Shown one piece after another: positions 47,938-61,308 of a stretch of 64,000 nt of DNA (its first letter is position 1; each line of letters starts with the position of its first letter). This DNA comes from Rhabdophis nuchalis. Lineage: Eukaryota; Chordata; Lepidosauria; Squamata; Natricidae. A model generated the notes under the pieces. That model ran no database searches and was not told the DNA's origin. It worked only from the letters and a program-made list of their open reading frames with translations. The stretch is taken from positions 80,956,875 through 81,020,874 of the forward strand of contig CM077644.1 in NCBI GenBank assembly GCA_039707465.1. Reading direction: 5' to 3'. Made by a program: the position numbers and the translations under genes.

Positions 47938-48940
47938 GTTAGCCTACACTCCTGGTATTCCCTCCTGATTTTGTGTTCAATTATTAACCAGGTCCAAATC
48001 CTGCTTCTTATTAGTATTATTATTTCTTTTATTCATTAAACATGAAATTCAGTCAAGTGAACATTTAAAGATGTGTCACAAATACCACTGACTGATGCTA
48101 ATGGTTGATACAGGTTGCTGCCAGCGTCCTAGGTATCAACCAAGTATCTTCTTAAAATGTATGATGTTCCTAGTAGCGCAGTTTTTTGCAGTTCTGCTGG
48201 TTTTATTGAAGAAAGCTGCAATTTCTTTATGTGTTTTGTAAATTTCTTGACATGGTACTAAGTGCCCCGGTGACAATGCGTATCACTGTTACATTTTTCA
48301 TCCATAGCCATGTAGTTTCGATGGCCAGGTTGCGATATTTGGTGATTTTTTTTCTAGTTCTTTTTCTTCGACTTTGGCATCTCCTGGTACAGCGATATCA
48401 ATAAACTGTACGCTTTGGCCCTCTACAACCATGATATATGGCGTGTTGTGTTCCAAATGATGATTTGTCCGTATTCTCACAAGAACTTCACCTTCTCATT
48501 TTTGATAACTTTTTCTACTTTGTGCTCCCGTGACTTTTTGGATACAGGTAAGTTATATTTTTTATATAATGACCAGTGGATTAATATAGCAACTCGGTCA
48601 TGTCTAGGTTTGTACTAAGTTTGTGCAATTTTGCTGCATTCACATATTACATGTGAAACAGTTTCAATTTTGTTATTGCAAAGTCAGCAGTTTGGATTGT
48701 CAGTGGATTTTTGTATCATTGCTTTCATGGCTTTGTAGTTTGTAGTGCTTGTTCTTCAGCAGCCAGTATTAAACCTCCCATTTCTTTCTTGATGGTTCCC
48801 ATCTTAAGCCAGATTGTCATCACATTTTCCTTCAATGTTTTTCAAGTGGTGTCCATGCAATGATTTCTGAGTGTAGGTTAGCCTACACTCCTGGCATTCC
48901 CGCCTGATATCCTGTTCAATTACTAACCAGGTCCAAATCA
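47938..48940 (-). pseudogene. R4/Dong-clade LINE remnant (RLE-type), with 63-bp direct repeat at its ends
   Basis: Minus-strand pieces match the C-terminal part of R4-clade LINEs, which use a restriction-like endonuclease: KSLHGHHLKNIEGK, then NPNCRLCNNKIETVSHVICE with C (the CCHC finger) and QFIDIAVPGDAKVEEKELEK (endonuclease core with catalytic Asp). Stops and frameshifts separate them. The 63-bp segment GTTAGCCTACACTCCTGG...GGTCCAAATC occurs at both 47938-48000 and 48877-48939. It stands next to an (AAT)n tract on one side and (CCA)n on the other. Confidence 0.75.
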
Positions 48941-48991
48941 CCACCACCACCACCACCACCACCACCACCACCACCACCACCACCACCACCA
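48939..48991 (+). repeat. (CCA)n microsatellite
   Basis: Uninterrupted ACC repeats of about 50 bp directly abut the 5' edge of the R4 remnant. Confidence 0.95.
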
Positions 48992-51900
48992 TCATTTTGA
49001 ATACAGACAATGTTAAACAGGTACTGCTACCCACTGAAGCAACAGAAAGCTATTATAAAGCAATTAGAATTTGTGTATGATACATTTTTTTCCAAAAAGG
49101 TCTGTTCATACCTCTCCAATTAATGAAGAAACCATGGCATATGTGAACCAGGCATGACTTTGTGCCATTATTAGTATAAAAATCAGATTATGCAGTCAAA
49201 CTAAGGATAACATTAGGAAATATGTTTTATCATCATTGCCTTCCTCAAGAAATAATGATTTGATTCTCTAACTATTTACATTTACCTCCAGAACAGATAT
49301 ATAGAAGATTGATCACATTTTTATGAAGCATTATTATATACATGATTTCAGATTTACATGCAGTCAAACTAAACATTGTATTCATGCCAGGTTCCTTTAT
49401 TTAATAACTTTATATGTGTCATGAAATAAAAATAGATTTTCCTGAATGGTTTTTAGAACATGCCCTAAGAAACAGACATTTAGGCATGCTGGAATTTAAT
49501 TGTACATAGTTGGACAAAAGGTTTAACTCATTTTAGTAATTTGTTCAAAGAAGAAATTGGGAATTATGAAGACGTATTAGAAGAAAATAGACTATCAGTA
49601 GAGCCATTGAGGAAGCTAAGGAGAACTTGGAAAATGCTGAAACTAAGTTGAATATTATTTAAAAAATCAGTTGATTTTTCAGCTTCTTGTTCCATTCTCC
49701 TTTTATCAACATCAGTAGACATTTTCTATCAGCTTGGTGGATGCCATGTGGAAGAGAACTCTCATGCAAATGTCATTCTTTTAGTGTAGTAACACAAATA
49801 ACAGAAGGAAATTTTGCATATTTATCTTCCATCACCTTGTCAAGGCAAGCAAATGTTTAGTTATATAATACCTTGATCTCTTGTATTTAAAATATCTTTC
49901 AGTATTATGATCCTTGGTATATCAGATTATAATGAGGATGACCTGAAAATAAAGGAAAACGTCATATCCTTTATACACAACTGATAAAGAGTGCTAAAAA
50001 GCCCATTTATCTCCTAACTTTGGCTAAAGCTGTGTTAAGCATTGCTTACCCAGAATGAAAATCGAAAAGAAGCTTTAAATTTGGCTTGTTTATAAAATTA
50101 GATCTCCCAGGTATATATGTTCAGCAATCAGTGAAACTTTTAAAGATTTATCAAAGAAGTGTATGTGAGCTCCTTTTTGAAGATACAATCACGCCAAATG
50201 ATGCTCTTGCTTATTTTTAATTAAAGTGCATTAAATGATTATTGAAAAGATTTTTGAACAATAGGCAAAAGGACTGCTTGCAAACTGCCTGTGAATATAT
50301 TATATATCCAAAATAATTATGTGGCTTTCTTTCTATTCTCCTTAGAAGAATCACTTTCAATGTCAAAGTAGACCGAACTCCTCTGGTTTACCAGTCATTA
50401 CCCAGCACTGACTAATGAGATGTTGGGAAAAACATGTGATAAAAGATGCAGATATGGGGGCAGAATAAAAAATGTTCTGGTTTTAGATTTTATTTTCCCT
50501 TACTGTGGATAAATTCTATCCTTGATAAATATAAAACAATGCAAAAAAAAAGCCATTACCATGCTCACATCTTTATCCGATTATCATAATCGCAACTTAA
50601 TAACAGAGTATTACATTAAATGTTAAATTAACGGTGTGTTCCTTGAATGAATATTTATATTAGGGCTGCATTTCATTTGATGATCCCAGACCTAGAACTT
50701 GGATATTGGTAGTTTTGTTTGGTTTTGCGTTTGCTATATCATTTGTTATTTTATAGACCGTCTGTCATGTTTTTCAGAATAGAAGTATCCTACAAAACAT
50801 TATAGGGCATTTGCTTGGTATTAATATTCATTCAGGAAAAATTCAAGATATTACTATATTCAATGGATCATATTGCTCTCTAGCTGTTTGGAAGCTTGTC
50901 AACATACTCAACAAGTGTTACTTCAGAGTGTTGTTCTGTGTACTTACTTCAATAATAATCATTAGCAGTGAGACCAGATATATCTGCTGTGGATCTTCCT
51001 ATAGAGTTATGCTGAAGGCTCAATGAAGAAATACCTGTCAAAAGATAATGCAAATGAATAATATAAAAAGCTTTGGATCAAACGCTGAAAGTCTCTGAAT
51101 ATCTGAATATAGACAATACATATTTAACTTGTCAATAAATAACCTGTTAAAAAAAACACCATAAAAATTTAATGACTAGTGATCTTCTTGGGGGTCTGAA
51201 TTGCAAAATGGAACAGTTGCCAAGGGCAACGGTCTTGGCCTTAACAACAGTTGTATCAATGCAAATACACTTTAATCTGTTGATTAAGCTAATACAATCA
51301 GTGAAAATAGACCAGCATTGGATGCTAGATTCATAGCTCTTCGAGTTGCCTAGCAACACAGACCAGTGTTGAATATATGTTACATTTCTTCTCCCATTCT
51401 ATCATCCTCTCAAATGTTTAGAAAGCAACTACTACACAGGGATAATAAAAATAAATGTTATTCTTGGTTTACTGGCAGTAATTGACTAAAATGCTGGTTT
51501 TCTTATTTTGTGAAACATGTGTTATTAAAGAGTGAAGAACTTTTTCAACTGGCAGTGATATAATGTTGTAAGCTCATATTATCATGGTTGGTGTTTCTGA
51601 GGTGAAAATTTTCATGCCAAGGTACTATCAAGGTTAATGCTTTCTAACCCGTCATTCTAAATATTTAATCTATATATTCTAGCATGAAATAAGAAATAGC
51701 TATAGGAAAGATTCATAAATGAATGAATAAAATATTGGAATAAGAAAATGGCTAAACACACATATAGGAAGAGAAGATTAAAGGTTGGCAGGATATCCAC
51801 ATATATGAAAAAAGAATATATGCTTAACTTTTAAAATCTTCTTTATAATTCATTGTTTTTCCTAGCTTTTATTAGAGTTAGCCAAAGTATTGTTCATGTT

Positions 51901-54900
51901 ATAAGGTGCACAAAATTCATTACATTGTATTCATCGCTACTACCAAAATTACATTAACCTAGTTCAGGATCATAGCTACATATGGTGGGCTTGTAATAAA
52001 ATTTTATAAAAGCAAAACGAAAATAATGGCTATATACTCACTTCATGTTTTTATTAAAATCATCTGAAGTTAACATAGAATGAGCTGGTAGGTCTCTGTA
52101 TTATCTTCTATATTTTGTCAAGGATTAAAAAAATTGCAAGACTTCCTGATTTGGATAATCATAAAATAGCAATAAGATTGTGTTGGTTTTTGAGATTACC
52201 CTTTTAACATGTTTTTTAAATCCTGTGTTTTTACTTGATTATTCTGTTCTTGATAGTATATACCACCTGAATGATATGCCAGGTAGCAGGAGTATAGAAA
52301 TCATTTAAATGTGTAAAGTCATTTCCCCAATTTCCTCCCCACTCCCCACCCCACTTTGGAGGAGGGGTATATTGAATTACACCCTATGAAGTTTTGCAAG
52401 TAGTCGAACTAATATTAAGTCGAACTAAATTTAAGAAATAGGAAAGGATAGGAAGTGTGACCAAAGGCTATTTCATAGTAGAATAGATTGAGGGAAAATG
52501 AGAAAGAACAGTTCTTTAAAAAGAAGATATTCATTATGAAATTATCTAATGGGATGAATAATTCTAATCTGGGCAATTTGTTTAGTTGATTACCTACATA
52601 ATTATAGTCATGTATAGCCATAGCAAAGATTAATTCTCAATAAACCTCACCTCTTCTCTCTTCTCCTCGTTATTCAAATCTTATTCTTTTAAACTAGATA
52701 AAGTAAGAAAAAATGAATTGTTGTTCTTACAATACTGATTCCTTGAATTATAGGGGGGGAAGAGAAGTTGTAGCTTATGTTTTGATATTTAAACAAATGT
52801 TAGAAGGCTAAATATTTGTGAGTTTCTATCCCAGGGAGACTACATCAAGACAAATGCTAGCCACAAGCAAGAATAAGCTAGCATTTATCCTTTCTTTCCC
52901 CTCAGAAATCAGAGTGATTGGAGATTGTACTACCTTTTTTAAACACAAGAGGTTTGTTTAACCTTTAAAAGGTTTTTTTCCTGAGAGACACATGCTTGAT
53001 CATACAACATCTTGGTTTTTTTTCTTTCATGTAACAATTGTATTGTGCTTAACACTGGAAAGCAGGGGTAGTCTTTGTCTGACTAACAGCGGAAATGAGG
53101 AAAAGGGACTTGGACTTGTCTGTCTATTTATTAGAAGAGAAACATTGCAAAAGAAAAAAATAACAGAATGTGGTGTATGTGTATTTAGTGTGAGGGCCTG
53201 CAGACAAGGTAGCAAAAAACAAAAACAGCCCACCATGGAATTTGAATATGGGCTGGATTCTCAGGATCTGCAGAGAAAAGAATTTCAGGGGGGGGGGGGA
53301 TCACATAGCATGTTCCTATGGAGCAGTTACTAATGTTTCACAGTTTTAGCAACTTTGCAAACATATCCCAAAACTGCTTTTTCAAAAGGCAACTGACTTT
53401 ATTTTTTCTTGAGGATATTTGGCTCCTGATCCAAGAAGCTTCCTCATCTCTGAACTTTTCATCACACCATTTGCATTATTCAGGTGATCCTTCAAGTGGC
53501 CTTGATGCTCAGAAAAAAATGTTGACAAGGAAATGACTACAAGGAATATAAATCCTTCCAACCTTCACCATTCAGTCAGGAGTAAAGAAACTTCTTGAAT
53601 GAGAAGTGAAATGTCCTCAAGGAAAAACAAAGTCCAGTTGGCTTTTGAAAAAGCACTTTTGGTACACCTATGACCTGGTTGACTAAGAATCTCCTTAGAT
53701 GTTTCCAAACATGCTGACTGGGAATTCTGGGAGTTGAAGTCCATGCATGTTAAAAGATTGAGAAATGCAGAGTTAGGCAGTGGTTGTGAAGGTTGCCAAT
53801 TTATATAACTCTGTCCCTCTTCTCCATCATATGATCTAAAGTGGTGGTAATATTGAGAACATCATTTCTATACGTTGACATTCTTCTTGGCTGGAGATCT
53901 TGTTGGAAAATAATTAGGTAAGATGACACTCTCTATTTCTCAGTTAGGAAAAACATAATACAATGCCTGAAAAATTAGCTTTGAAGTTAGTAAAATATAA
54001 TTTTTTCTCTAAATTCCATCACAGTCTGTCCACATCTGTCTGGGCAACCTAGAAGATCTTATATTCACAAGATGCATCAAGTCTCATGAGGATTTGCTAA
54101 ATCTCCTTACCAGACAGAGGCAATTGAAAGTTAGATCTCTCTTAGAAAGGTGATGTTTAGAAGACTGGAGGAATGTGCTAATACTTTGACATTTGATGAT
54201 TTTATGAAAGTATCCTTATTCAGGGTTGGCTTCAGAGTGTGGCAAAAAAGTGAAGATGGAGCCCAGGACACAATCTGTGCGATCAACACTCAGGACACAA
54301 TCTGTAGAATTGACATAGATTTTTTAAAAAGGCAGAGCTTTGATCTATTGTGTCTGTCATCTTCATTAAAAAAAAAAACACTCCCTGCAAACACCCCTGT
54401 CCACATTCATAATGTTACTATCAAAAATGTTTACATCAGGTAAAGTAGGCATTGTACTGATACATCTCTTGGAAATCCTCAGCAGAATATGGTTTTCTGA
54501 CTTCTAACAATGTGAAGATAGAAGCAATTAAAACTTTTGTCCTTGAAATTAGGTGGTTGAAAAATAATGGCTAGAGAAAACCCAAGCATGGATTAGTTAT
54601 AACTGTTATTACATTATTTCATGAGATAATGCTGAGCAAATTCTTTATTGTTCAAAGATTAGGTATTTTTCTCTCTCCACTGAAGCCTTTGCTTTGCACT
54701 TGACTTCCTTTGCTAAATTTTTGGAATCACAATTTTTTAAAAAAGTTGGAATCATTGAGCCTGAAATTTATCTCCTCCTGGCTTACCTTATGTACTGAAT
54801 TTGTGAAAGCTGTTTAGCCATACATTTCCATTTCTGGTTAGAAGCTGATTCATATTGGCAGATGTATGCATTTAACAGAGACATAAAGATAGTAATTTCA

Positions 54901-54959
54901 GCACAGCAGTTTATTTTATCAGCACATATAAATACCTTTTTATTGTTTTGTTTGATACT
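48992..54959. other. FPGT-TNNI3K interval, no gene recognised
   Basis: Nearly 6 kb of AT-rich sequence. Only a fold-back hAT fragment at 53720-53765 is recognisable (GGGAATTCTGGGAGTTGAAG). The intervals 49000-50600 and 51100-52600 are low in repeats and might hold regulatory DNA for TNNI3K, but no motif cluster is evident by eye. Confidence 0.45.
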
Positions 54960-55022
54960 TGATAGCGTATTCCCTGCTTTCCTCTGTGCCATTGTTGCAT
55001 GACATTCTGTTTGGCACACAGT

Positions 55023-55032
55023 TTATTTTTAG
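55023..55032 (+). promoter_or_regulatory. MEF2-type site upstream of TNNI3K
   Basis: TTATTTTTAG fits the MEF2 consensus YTAWWWWTAR exactly and lies 116 bp before the TNNI3K start codon. A GATA-type TGATAG is at 54960-54965. Both factor families drive cardiac genes, and MEF2C has been reported to regulate TNNI3K. Such short AT-rich motifs are frequent by chance in this AT-rich DNA. Confidence 0.4.
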
Positions 55033-55148
55033 GCACAAGACTATCAAAGTGTTTTTTTCCCCCTTAGTGGGATTGTCAGTGATCTTGAAAAGGAGTCACA
55101 TTACTCAGCACAAGAACATTCTTGAAACAAAGAAGAAACATTGGATAA

Positions 55149-55188
55149 ATGGGAAATTATAAATCTAGACCAACGCAAACTTGTACTG
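55149..55188 (+). CDS. TNNI3K: TNNI3K exon 1 (cardiac troponin I-interacting kinase)
   Basis: This very short coding exon encodes MGNYKSRPTQTCT plus the first base of the next codon, identical to the human TNNI3K N-terminus as I recall it. It starts at ATG 55149 and ends at donor G|GTAATT (GT at 55189). TNNI3K is a heart-enriched kinase with N-terminal coiled coil, ankyrin repeats, a tyrosine-kinase-like domain and a Ser-rich tail. Only the first 49 residues fall in this window. The lysine- and serine-containing MGNYKS start is a possible N-myristoylation site (glycine at position 2). The leader upstream contains a MEF2-type site (55023-55032). Phase 1 at the donor fits exon 2. Confidence 0.93.
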
Positions 55189-55665
55189 GTAATTTCTTTC
55201 GCTTTTTAAAAAAATAAATACGACTGCATTATCAATTATTCAGTTTAATTTGCTCCTCGGTTCAAATGCCAGGTATTTATTGTTGATAGCCTAAACAAAG
55301 AACGGCATAACTCAGAAACAGACTTTCCGTTCAGCTAAAAGGATAACAGAGTCAGGATGATACTTATTTAGTTGAGATTTTATAAAAATCAAGCTATACA
55401 AAAAAGTACAAATTTTCAAAAAAAATATGCTTTGTGCTTTCATTATTTATATAAACTTATAATGGTCTATTATTATATAATTAAATTATTTATTTCTTTA
55501 ATACACTTATTTGAGTAAATAAATATGAATACATATTTCTGACCTTGAAGAGAAAACTATATATTTAAAGGATATCAATCAGGGATTTTTGACATAAAAT
55601 TGTGATTTCAGATAACCGAAAGTATTTCTGTTAAGATTTGTATACCTTTCTCTTTTTAACTATAG

Positions 55666-55774
55666 ATGAGTGGAAGAAAAAAATTAGTGAAGCATATGCT
55701 ATAATCATTGAAAGATTAGAAGATGACCTGTTAATCAAAGAAAAGGAACTTACAGAGCTGAGGCATGTTTTCAG
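55666..55774 (+). CDS. TNNI3K: TNNI3K exon 2 (N-terminal coiled coil)
   Basis: After a pyrimidine-rich tract and acceptor ACTATAG, 109 nt encode [20 protein letters not shown] and [16 protein letters not shown], ending with two bases before donor GTAAAC (55775). This matches human TNNI3K residues just after the first exon with only conservative changes, and the heptad-like leucine and isoleucine spacing agrees with the coiled coil known there. The first aspartate is split, G from exon 1 and AT from this exon. The next exon, leading to the ankyrin repeats, was not found before 64000, so intron 2 exceeds 8.2 kb. The acceptor is also phase-compatible with FPGT exons 1-3. Confidence 0.95.
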
Positions 55775-55971
55775 GTAAACAGTTTTCTGAAAGTTGTTTA
55801 TTAAATTGTATGAGAACAATAGTGAATCAAATTTGTTTTTAACTTCCATGGTCATATATTGTGAGGTTTAAGGGGGGCATTAAATTGCTCTTAGAAAGCT
55901 TATCTAGACAAAGAATATAGAATCTGATGTTTGCTTTGTTTAACTGTACCTCACACTACATAATAGCAATA

Positions 55972-56402
55972 CAGGTAGTCCTCAACTAATCACTGTAATT
56001 GAACCCAGAATTATGATTGTAAGTTGTGTCAGTCATTAAGCAATTCATCCATAACCACAACAAATTTGATTTCCTTTTTACAGTGGTTGGTAAGTGAATC
56101 ACTGTGAGCATTAAGCAAAAGCCACTGTCGTTAAACAAATTCATTTTCCACAATGAAGGTTTTTGCTGGAAACCAGAAGTAAAAACCATTTTCCAGAAAG
56201 AAAAAAAAAATGGTCACGTGATCATGGGATCCTGCAAAGGCCATACATGTGGGCCAGTTGCCAAGCACCCAAAATTTAATAACGTGACTGCTGAGTGCAG
56301 CAGCCTTTGGAACATTGAATCTGACTTGTAAGTAGCTCTGGGAAATACTGTTATAACTTCAAATGGTCGCTTAATAACCAGTCATAAGTCGGGGACTATA
56401 TG
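55972..56402 (+). mobile_element. TA-MITE, pogo/mariner-like, copy 3, in TNNI3K intron 2
   Basis: Starts CAGGTAGTCCTCAACTAATC after TA and ends GTCATAAGTCGGGGACTATA with TA beyond. Internal GGTCACGTGATCATGGGATC and AAACAAATTC blocks belong to a diverged subfamily of the 57327 element. Confidence 0.75.
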
Positions 56403-56404
56403 TA

Positions 56405-57324
56405 TATGTACTCACCAAATACATATAGATTTTCTCTACTCCTTCGCACAGATACTTCTCTCACAAACATTTGTTTTTATTTTATTTATTACATTTGTTT
56501 GCTAACCATATTGCGGCGTACAATATTCATACATAATTCTTGGCTTTTTGTCCTTTGCATGGTGATATGCATGCAGATGTGACAGTTGGGACTGCACAGG
56601 ATTATTACTGTATTAATCAATACATCTTTCTGTAATAATTTCTTTGGCTTTTAGAAATTCCATAGAAGCCATAGTAGATAGTGGGAAGCCACCCCATTAG
56701 TTTTGTTTCTAAAGGACTTGTCCATGTAGACTGGTGTGGCTCCTATTAGGTTAAAGGGGTTAAACTTTCTGGGCAGAATAATAATTTTAGCTGATTCCTC
56801 TTCAGATCAAGTAAGTTCTCCTCCAGTTATAACTACAAGGCATCTTGAGTTTTCTCTTTCATTTTCCTCAAAATAGGAAACTCCCTTTTCATATCGTTTG
56901 CCATTTATGTTTTATTCAGGTTTTGTGGATTTGAGCGGTTTTTAAAAATGCAGGGTATTTACATGCAAGTCCACGGAACACGAGGCTTCACCATACAGCT
57001 AAATGCTGCATATTGAAAGGGAAGGGACCTCAGAGAGTAAATTAATTAGTTTGACTTTTGCTATGACCCGAGCTGTCTTCATTGTGTGTATTTGTGGATT
57101 ATTTTTGGCAGGAAATCTATGCTACTCATCTGCAGGAAATTATTGGATGTGTTGGGTAGTAGCAGTAACTTCCAGTATAGTCTTTCAAAACATTGTTTAA
57201 TCATTGCAAAGCTTAATTTATATGCATATCTGCCTTTCAAACTGGGCCCATCATATTTTGGGGAACAGAGGAGTTATGCAGTTCAGCCTCATGTTCCCCA
57301 TTTTCTTTTGCTATTCCTGAGACT
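56405..57324. other. TNNI3K intron 2, no feature recognised
   Basis: AT-rich intron; no exon with ankyrin-repeat coding found. Confidence 0.5.
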
Positions 57325-57326
57325 GT

Positions 57327-57676
57327 ACATGTAGTCCTTGATTTATGACCACAATTGAGCCCAACATTTCTGTTACTGAGTGAATATTGCCCCATTTTAT
57401 GACCTTTCTTGCTACAGTTGTTAAATTAATCATTGCAGTTGTTAAATTAGTAACAAGTGAATTTGGCTTCCCCATTGACTTTGCTAGTCAGAAAGTCACA
57501 AAGTCTGCAACCATCATAAATATGAGGCAGTTGCTAGGTATCTGAATTTTGATCATGTGACCATGGGAGTGCTGCAATGGTCATAAGTGTGAAAAACAGT
57601 CATAAATCACTTTTTTCATTGCCATTGTAACTTCGAACGGTCACCAAACAAACTGTTGTAAGCCAAGGGCTACCTG
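57327..57676 (+). mobile_element. TA-MITE, pogo/mariner-like, copy 4 (complete)
   Basis: Ends CATGTAGTCCTTGATTTATG and, reversed, CAGGTAGCCCTTGGCTTACA, flanked by TA at 57325-57326 and 57677-57678. Interior has TTGATCATGTGACCATGGGA. Clearest copy of the family here. Confidence 0.82.
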
Positions 57677-57911
57677 TATTATGTGCATCAGGGTAATTGG
57701 ATTGAAACAATAAGAGGTATTAAAAACAACGAATGTTTGTCTAAACTTCATTGCTTTACAGTAAAGATGCTGCTTGGAGTGCTAAATGTGGACATTCTTG
57801 CTTGTAGCTCTGTAGAAAGGATCAACATGTTTCTATAAAATTAGACAGACAGAATGGAGCATATTTTGGCTTTCATCTGGGCATGAAAGGAATGTTTGAG
57901 TTCAAGAAGGC

Positions 57912-59064
57912 AAATTTTATTTTATTTTATTTTATTCAAATTTCTATACCACCCTATCTCCCTTGTGGGGACTCAGGGTGGTGCACAGAAGAGATAAAAA
58001 CAAGCAATAACATATAAATACAGGATAAAATAAAATAAAATTTGATAAATCTGTGCTAAAATTGTTAAAAGCTATTAAAAACTATTTAAAACATATCTTA
58101 AAATTGAATCATGGAATCTATGCCAGGCCGGCCAGATGAAAGAGATCCGTTTTAAGCCCCTGGCGGAAGAGGCGTGCATGTCTGTGATGGTGCGAAGATC
58201 GGGGGGCAGGTTGTTCCAGAGGGCCGGACCCACCACAGAGAAGGCTCTCCCACTGGGGGTCGCCAGCTGGCATTGACCAGCGGACAGCACCCTGAGGAGG
58301 CCCTCTCTGTGGGAGCGGACGGGTCAAAGGGATGTATGTGGTAGGAGGCGGTCACGCAAATAACCAGGTCCCATGCCATGGAGCGCTTTGAAGATGGTTA
58401 TTAACACCTTGAAGTGCACCCGGAAGGCCACAGGCAGCCAGTGCAGCTTGCGCAGGAGAGGTGTTATGTGGGAGTATCGTGAACCTCCCAGAATCCCCCG
58501 TGCGGCCGCATTCTTTACTAGCTGGAGCCTCTGGGTGCACCTCAAGGGGAGCCCCATGTAGAGAGCATTGCAGTAATCTAGGCAGGAAGTGACGAGGGCT
58601 TGAGTGACCATGCGTAGGGCGTCTCGATCTAGAAAGGGACGCAAATGGCGTATCAGGTGAACCTGATAAAAAGCCCCCCTAGCCACGGCTGTCACATGGT
58701 CGTCCAAGGACAACTGAGAATCCAGGAGGACGGCCAAGTTGCGAGTCCTTTCCGCGGGGGCTAGTGACTTGCCCCCGATAGCCAGAGATGAGCTATATCG
58801 AGAGGCCGGAACCCACAGCCACTCGGTCTTGGACGGGTTGAGTCGAAGCTTGTTCTTTCCCATCCAGACCCGCACGGCCTCCAAACACTAGGACATCACT
58901 TCAACGGCATCATTGGGGTGGTTTGGGGTAGAAATGTACAGCTGAGTATCATCAGCGTACTGATGGTACTCTACCCCAAAACTACGGATGATCTCACCCA
59001 GCGGCTTCATATAGGTGTTGAACAGGAGAGGCGAGAGGACCGACCCCTGAGGCACCCCACAATA
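57912..59064 (-). pseudogene. CR1-clade LINE, 5'-truncated, one nonsense codon in the RT
   Basis: Minus-strand ORF2 from the [20 protein letters not shown] block through [10 protein letters not shown] to the C-terminus and 3' UTR, with an (ATTTT)n tail (57912-57938). A stop occurs near 58888 within VMS-stop-CLEAV where the 44 kb copy has VMCQCLEAV, and the frame shifts near 58324. The 5' break at about 59064 adjoins unrelated sequence. Confidence 0.9.
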
Positions 59065-59218
59065 TTGGACTTTGTTTACAGATAGCCCCTGAGTAGCATC
59101 TTCCATCTTTGCAATGTGTTTGTGCATTTAGAATATTATTGGAACAAATTTAAATGATACCATGGCATCATTTATATACTACGTATTGTATATGACATCA
59201 TCATAGGTGACATGATAG

Positions 59219-59540
59219 CAATGTTCCAATAGCTAAGGGGTTGCCACAAAGAAGAGGTGGGTCAATCCATTCTCCAAGGCATCTGAAGGTAAAACAAGAA
59301 GCAATGGGTAGATTCTAATTAAGGAAAGAACCAGCCTAGAACTAAGAAGAAATTTCCTGACAAGTTAGAACAATTTATCAGTGAAACGACTTGCCTCCAG
59401 AATTTGTGAATGCTCCAACACTGGAGGTTGTGAAGAAGAGATTGGACAATCATTTGTCTGAAATGATATAGGGTTTCCTGCTTGAGCAAGAAGTTGGAGT
59501 AGGAGACCTTCAAAGTCCTTTACAACTTCATTATTCTATT
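59219..59540 (+). mobile_element. CR1 LINE 3' UTR-type fragment
   Basis: Plus-sense copy of the 37.1-37.4 kb family: AGAAATTTCCTGACAAGTTA, CACTGGAGGTTGTGAAGAAG and GAGACCTTCAAAGTCC blocks. Confidence 0.78.
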
Positions 59541-61308
59541 AAATAGCTGCTTAGTGCTACGTGGAACGTATATACACTCACTTGGATTAAGTTTTGTTGA
59601 ACTCATGGGATTTCTAAGTTTGTGCTGTGATCTCATTGTGGCCAGTGGCAGGATCTCAATTATTTGAAATATGTTCAATTAAGGCCAGTGATTAGAAAAT
59701 TAGATTCTGTTGAAAGATGCATGTTTTGAGGGTAGAGAGGGAACATGTGTAAGGTAACCAATCTTAAGCCTCAAAGTAGAAAGGGAAAAGAATCTTGAAA
59801 GAGTAAATGTGTGTTCATTGCCCTTGCAGAAGTAGCTTATGAAAGAAGTTTGGCCCTGTATAAAATGCCAGTAACTGTGATGAGGCCAAAATGGTAAATG
59901 CACATCATGATCCTATATCGGGGAGATGTTATGCTTAGATATTTCCATTCTAATCACTAAAGACAGAAACTGCATGGTGATGTCATTGTGCACATTTGAT
60001 CATTTTTCACCACTATCCCTTGATTTGAACAATGTGTGCAAACACATCCATCCAACATACAGCTTGAATTTTGTTTCTGAAGCCTAAAAGAAGAGACTGC
60101 AGACATCAAATAAAACATTTGTAACTGAATCTCAGGTTTGACATCTCAGGAGCAGTTTTTCCTCAATCCCGTTTGAGAAATATATTTAAAGAATGAAAGC
60201 TGACCGAAAATACTTTACTGTAACTTACCTATAAATATGTTACAAAATAAAATAAAATGTCATTCTCGTTACAAAGATAAATCTGGGCCAAATTGAATAT
60301 TATTCATTTGTATTTATTAGTTATTACTAAAACTTCTGCACTACTCCCTTCAGACAGAGCTCTGAGAATTTGAATAGTAATTCTAATTTTAAGAACCTGG
60401 GGTTCAATGCAAAGGTGAGATATGATAATGATGATGATGGTGATGATGATGATGAAAACAGAATCATAACTATTATCTTTTGACAATATCAATTCATTTC
60501 ATCTAATCCATTTGCCAATAACTTTACTGGTAATAGCGGGAATCATTTAAATATACATTTAATGCAGTTGTTTATTTTGTGAAAACTCAAGTAATAGTTA
60601 AGAGGGGGCAAATATTTAATCAAGTCTTAATCAAGATAGGCCTGAAAAAAATTAAGAAATTCATACTTACATGAAAAATGAAATTTTCTATGCAAGTTGA
60701 ACAACATTTTTCTAGAAAAAAGGTAGCGGAGAATAAAATCTCTAACTTTTTTTAAGTGACTATAATATATGGGTTTATAACACAACAATGTACAAGAAAA
60801 CTTTCCATTTAGGAAATGCAGCCAAACTAATCATTTTAGCAAGTTAGTCATAGTGACGCTGGCTTCAGAACTGTCATGCTTAGCAATCTCATTTGTTTCC
60901 AACCCATTTTTGTGTGCTAAGCTTTTCTTAAGATATGAAAGCATGGTCCAACAGAAGCAAGAGCAAACGTTAGTCTTTGATCTGAATAAATATCTGGATG
61001 TTACACAACTTCATCATTGCTCATTGTGTTTTCCTGGCTGCTACAAGTTTATTGTGCACACAGTGGGAGGGTAGGTGAAGAATGACGTAGCCATCACAAA
61101 AGAACTGGATGAGTAAAGTAATCTGGGCTATAACTTAAGTAATAAAAAATGAAATCTAAGAGCAGGGGCACAGACCTTTTCTTGCTAGGTAGGAAGTGCT
61201 GAATAGACGTTATCCCAAATTTTATTTTATTTACTAGTAAACTCTTAAGTCACCTTGCAGAACATAAAGCCTTCACAGAGCAATTCTATCATTACTTTTT
61301 ATATTAAA
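59541..61308. other. TNNI3K intron 2, no gene recognised
   Basis: AT-rich intron. A short (GAT)n tract is at about 60425-60455. No exon is supported. Confidence 0.5.
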
